From an uncultured Ruminococcus sp. (GTDB taxonomy: Bacteria; Bacillota; Clostridia; Oscillospirales; Ruminococcaceae): DNA of 7,270 bases. The position numbers and the translations under genes are program-made. The notes beneath the pieces were generated by a model. That model was not told where the DNA came from and searched no databases. It was given only the letters and a program-made list of their open reading frames with translations. How positions within the stretch are numbered: position 1 is the first letter of the stretch; every line of letters begins with the position of its first letter. Shown one piece after another: positions 5,679 through 7,270 of the stretch. The stretch covers positions 1 to 7,270 of the forward strand of contig CAMHUJ010000082.1 of NCBI GenBank assembly GCA_946188175.1. Direction: 5' to 3'.

Positions 5679-7270
5679 TTAGCGCAGACCCTGGTGATCA
5701 TTATTGAAGAAATCCTTGGAGTTACCGGCTGTCGCGTTACCGGACGAACTGCTAGACTGGTTGCTGTAGGTAACAGTCGGTTCCTGATTTGTCGAAGTAC
5801 CCGGTCTGTTCAGGTCGCCGAGGAATACGCAAAGCGGCAGGTTGGTGTAGCCCTTGAAATCTCTGATCATCATAGAGCCCATGGTCATGATGCCCTGAGA
5901 ATTCGGCGTGTTATTCGAGTTGCCGTAAGGATTATAAGCAGTAGAATCCGTAAATTCACGGTACGCAACTGTATTGACGTTCTTCTCGCTGATTGCGGAA
6001 CCGAAATCGGAATCCGGCGCGATAAACTCAGCATTGGCAACAAAACCGTTCTGGAAGGAACCGTTATAGTTGTGATTCTTCTCGCCGTATACAACAACGT
6101 TCGGAACCAGCTCAAACTTATAAGCATCCTTCTTTGCAGTACTGTTATAGAGATTCAGCCAAGTCTGATTGATGCTCCAGGTGTTATCCGAATTCAGCAC
6201 ACCGGGGTAAAGCGGATTACTGATGATATCGTAGTTATAATCCTGCGTCATCATCTGATACGCACCGGTCGTCGTCAGAATAAAGTTCTTATTGCAGTAC
6301 AGCGTCGTATCGAAGAAGATCAGTACGTCGCTCTTACCAGCAAATTTCGGATTCTTCTTATCTGCGGAGAAGTCTGCATAGCACTGCGGTTTGGAATAAT
6401 CCGTACCGCCGTTTTCCGCCGTGTACAGGCTGTTGTTATTCACAACAATCGTCAGATAATCGTTCATGAAAGAACCCTTCAGCAGAATGCAAAGCGGGTC
6501 ATTCGAGTTGTACTTCTGTGTCGGATCAACGAAGATCGTAGTCTTCTTGTTGTTTGCACTGACATCCAGCACGCAGCTGGTATCCACAACCGGAACACTG
6601 CCGAGATCATACTTCTTCTCCGTGCCGTCCGCGGTATGCGAATGAATCGAAACGCTCTTCTTCGGCAGAGTGTCAAGCGTCTTGTTCGTGGAGCTGATTT
6701 TGCCGTATTCAATAAATGCGGATGCGCTATTGATATACTGGTCGCTTGTAAGCGGAGCCTCACTGAATGTCTCAAGCAGCGAAATAAAGCTGTTGGAATT
6801 GCCCGCTCTTACCTTTGCCTGATCGGTTTCGGTTGCTGGAACGCCCTTCGGGCAGGTAAACGGAACCCACAGGGAGGACGCCTTGTAGACGCCGTTTTCG
6901 ATCACTGCATAGTTCTTCGGCTCAACGCCCCACTGATGACCGCAAGCCTTGCTTTCTTCGCAAAGTTTATCGTTGTCAATATTGGCGCTTGCAGCATCGG
7001 AAGTTGCCGCTGCCAGATCGAAACGGTAGTAGCGGTCAAAGATCTCATCCTGTCTGCTGCAGAACGGGAACATGCTGAAATCGTAACCGGAATTATTCGT
7101 GGAAGTATAATAATCGCTTCCGGTCTGTGCGCCGAGGTTGCCGGACAGCAGCTTGCTGACGAGATCGTCATAATCTGTGCCGGTTGCACCTCTGCCGCCG
7201 AGGCTCTCAAAATGTGCCTCTTTGGAGCTGTTCGAATAGAATGTATAGGTGTTATTGCTGACATTGACTC
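5679..7270 (-). CDS. Large, probably exported protein of unknown family in the minor-pilin operon (5' end cut off by window)
   Basis: The minus-strand frame is open from the right edge to TAA at 5679-5681, giving 529 visible residues. I checked by hand that no stop lies between the edge and the internal Met at 7073, so the gene starts beyond 7270 and that Met is not the start. I do not recognise a family. The sequence is rich in Asn, Ser, Thr and Tyr with alternating hydrophobic stretches (KKTTIFVDPT, PLCILLKGSF, YLTIVVNNNSLYT, SDVLIFFDTTLYC), which suggests a beta-rich extracellular fold. It has nine cysteines, including LCEESKACGHQW, so disulfides are possible. A section with GFVANAEFIAPDSDFG and later GSMMIRDFKG vaguely recalls beta-helical C-terminal domains of PilX-associated proteins; this is weak. 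The tail is low complexity (NQSSSSSGNATAGNS) and ends in NNDHQGLR. The next gene begins 15 nt downstream. The missing N terminus would show whether it carries a prepilin leader or a Sec signal. Confidence 0.85.
   Translation of the reverse strand, partial: VNVSNNTYTFYSNSSKEAHFESLGGRGATGTDYDDLVSKLLSGNLGAQTGSDYYTSTNNSGYDFSMFPFCSRQDEIFDRYYRFDLAAATSDAASANIDNDKLCEESKACGHQWGVEPKNYAVIENGVYKASSLWVPFTCPKGVPATETDQAKVRAGNSNSFISLLETFSEAPLTSDQYINSASAFIEYGKISSTNKTLDTLPKKSVSIHSHTADGTEKKYDLGSVPVVDTSCVLDVSANNKKTTIFVDPTQKYNSNDPLCILLKGSFMNDYLTIVVNNNSLYTAENGGTDYSKPQCYADFSADKKNPKFAGKSDVLIFFDTTLYCNKNFILTTTGAYQMMTQDYNYDIISNPLYPGVLNSDNTWSINQTWLNLYNSTAKKDAYKFELVPNVVVYGEKNHNYNGSFQNGFVANAEFIAPDSDFGSAISEKNVNTVAYREFTDSTAYNPYGNSNNTPNSQGIMTMGSMMIRDFKGYTNLPLCVFLGDLNRPGTSTNQEPTVTYSNQSSSSSGNATAGNSKDFFNNDHQGLR

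Noticed and set aside
5679..7073. Taking the Met at 7073 as the start of the large unknown protein.
   Set aside because: The frame stays open to the window edge with composition unchanged, and no GGAGG-like site precedes 7073, so this Met is internal.

Overview
The window carries part of a type IV pilus (T4P) gene cluster from what looks like a low-GC-lineage Gram-positive bacterium, most plausibly a clostridial or Ruminococcus-like gut or rumen anaerobe. The evidence is strong GGAGG-type ribosome binding sites before every visible start, a near-consensus housekeeping (sigma-A type) promoter, mid-range GC content, and Firmicute-style T4P proteins. The taxonomic call is an inference from style, not from a marker gene.

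Layout, left to right. Bases 1-643 (minus strand) are the N-terminal ~60% of a PilT retraction ATPase that runs off the left edge. Bases 674-2335 (minus) are a complete PilB assembly ATPase, 30 nt upstream of pilT and surely co-transcribed with it. Bases 2336-2420 are a compact divergent intergenic region with a clear promoter firing rightward. Bases 2421-3323 (plus) are a complete PilD-type prepilin peptidase, followed by a strong intrinsic terminator at 3340-3369. Converging on it from the right is a minus-strand operon, read from 7270 down to 3396. It encodes a large, cysteine-containing, probably exported protein of unknown family (5679-7270, N terminus off-window), then two large minor-pilin-like proteins, each with a class III (type IV pilin-like) signal (4611-5663 and 3396-4532).

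How they would work together: PilD cleaves after the glycine of the two prepilin leaders (KLKG|M and KLKG|F) and N-methylates the new N terminus. PilB powers assembly of pilin subunits into a filament. PilT powers disassembly, so the system is probably a retractable pilus rather than only a secretion or competence pseudopilus. The N-terminal domain of PilB has two copies of the MshEN-type motif, which suggests assembly is gated by cyclic di-GMP. The large unknown protein, encoded 15 nt upstream of a minor pilin, is the best candidate for a new component such as a tip adhesin or a minor-pilin partner.

No RNA genes, mobile elements, CRISPR arrays or long non-coding stretches are seen; gaps between genes are all under 90 nt.
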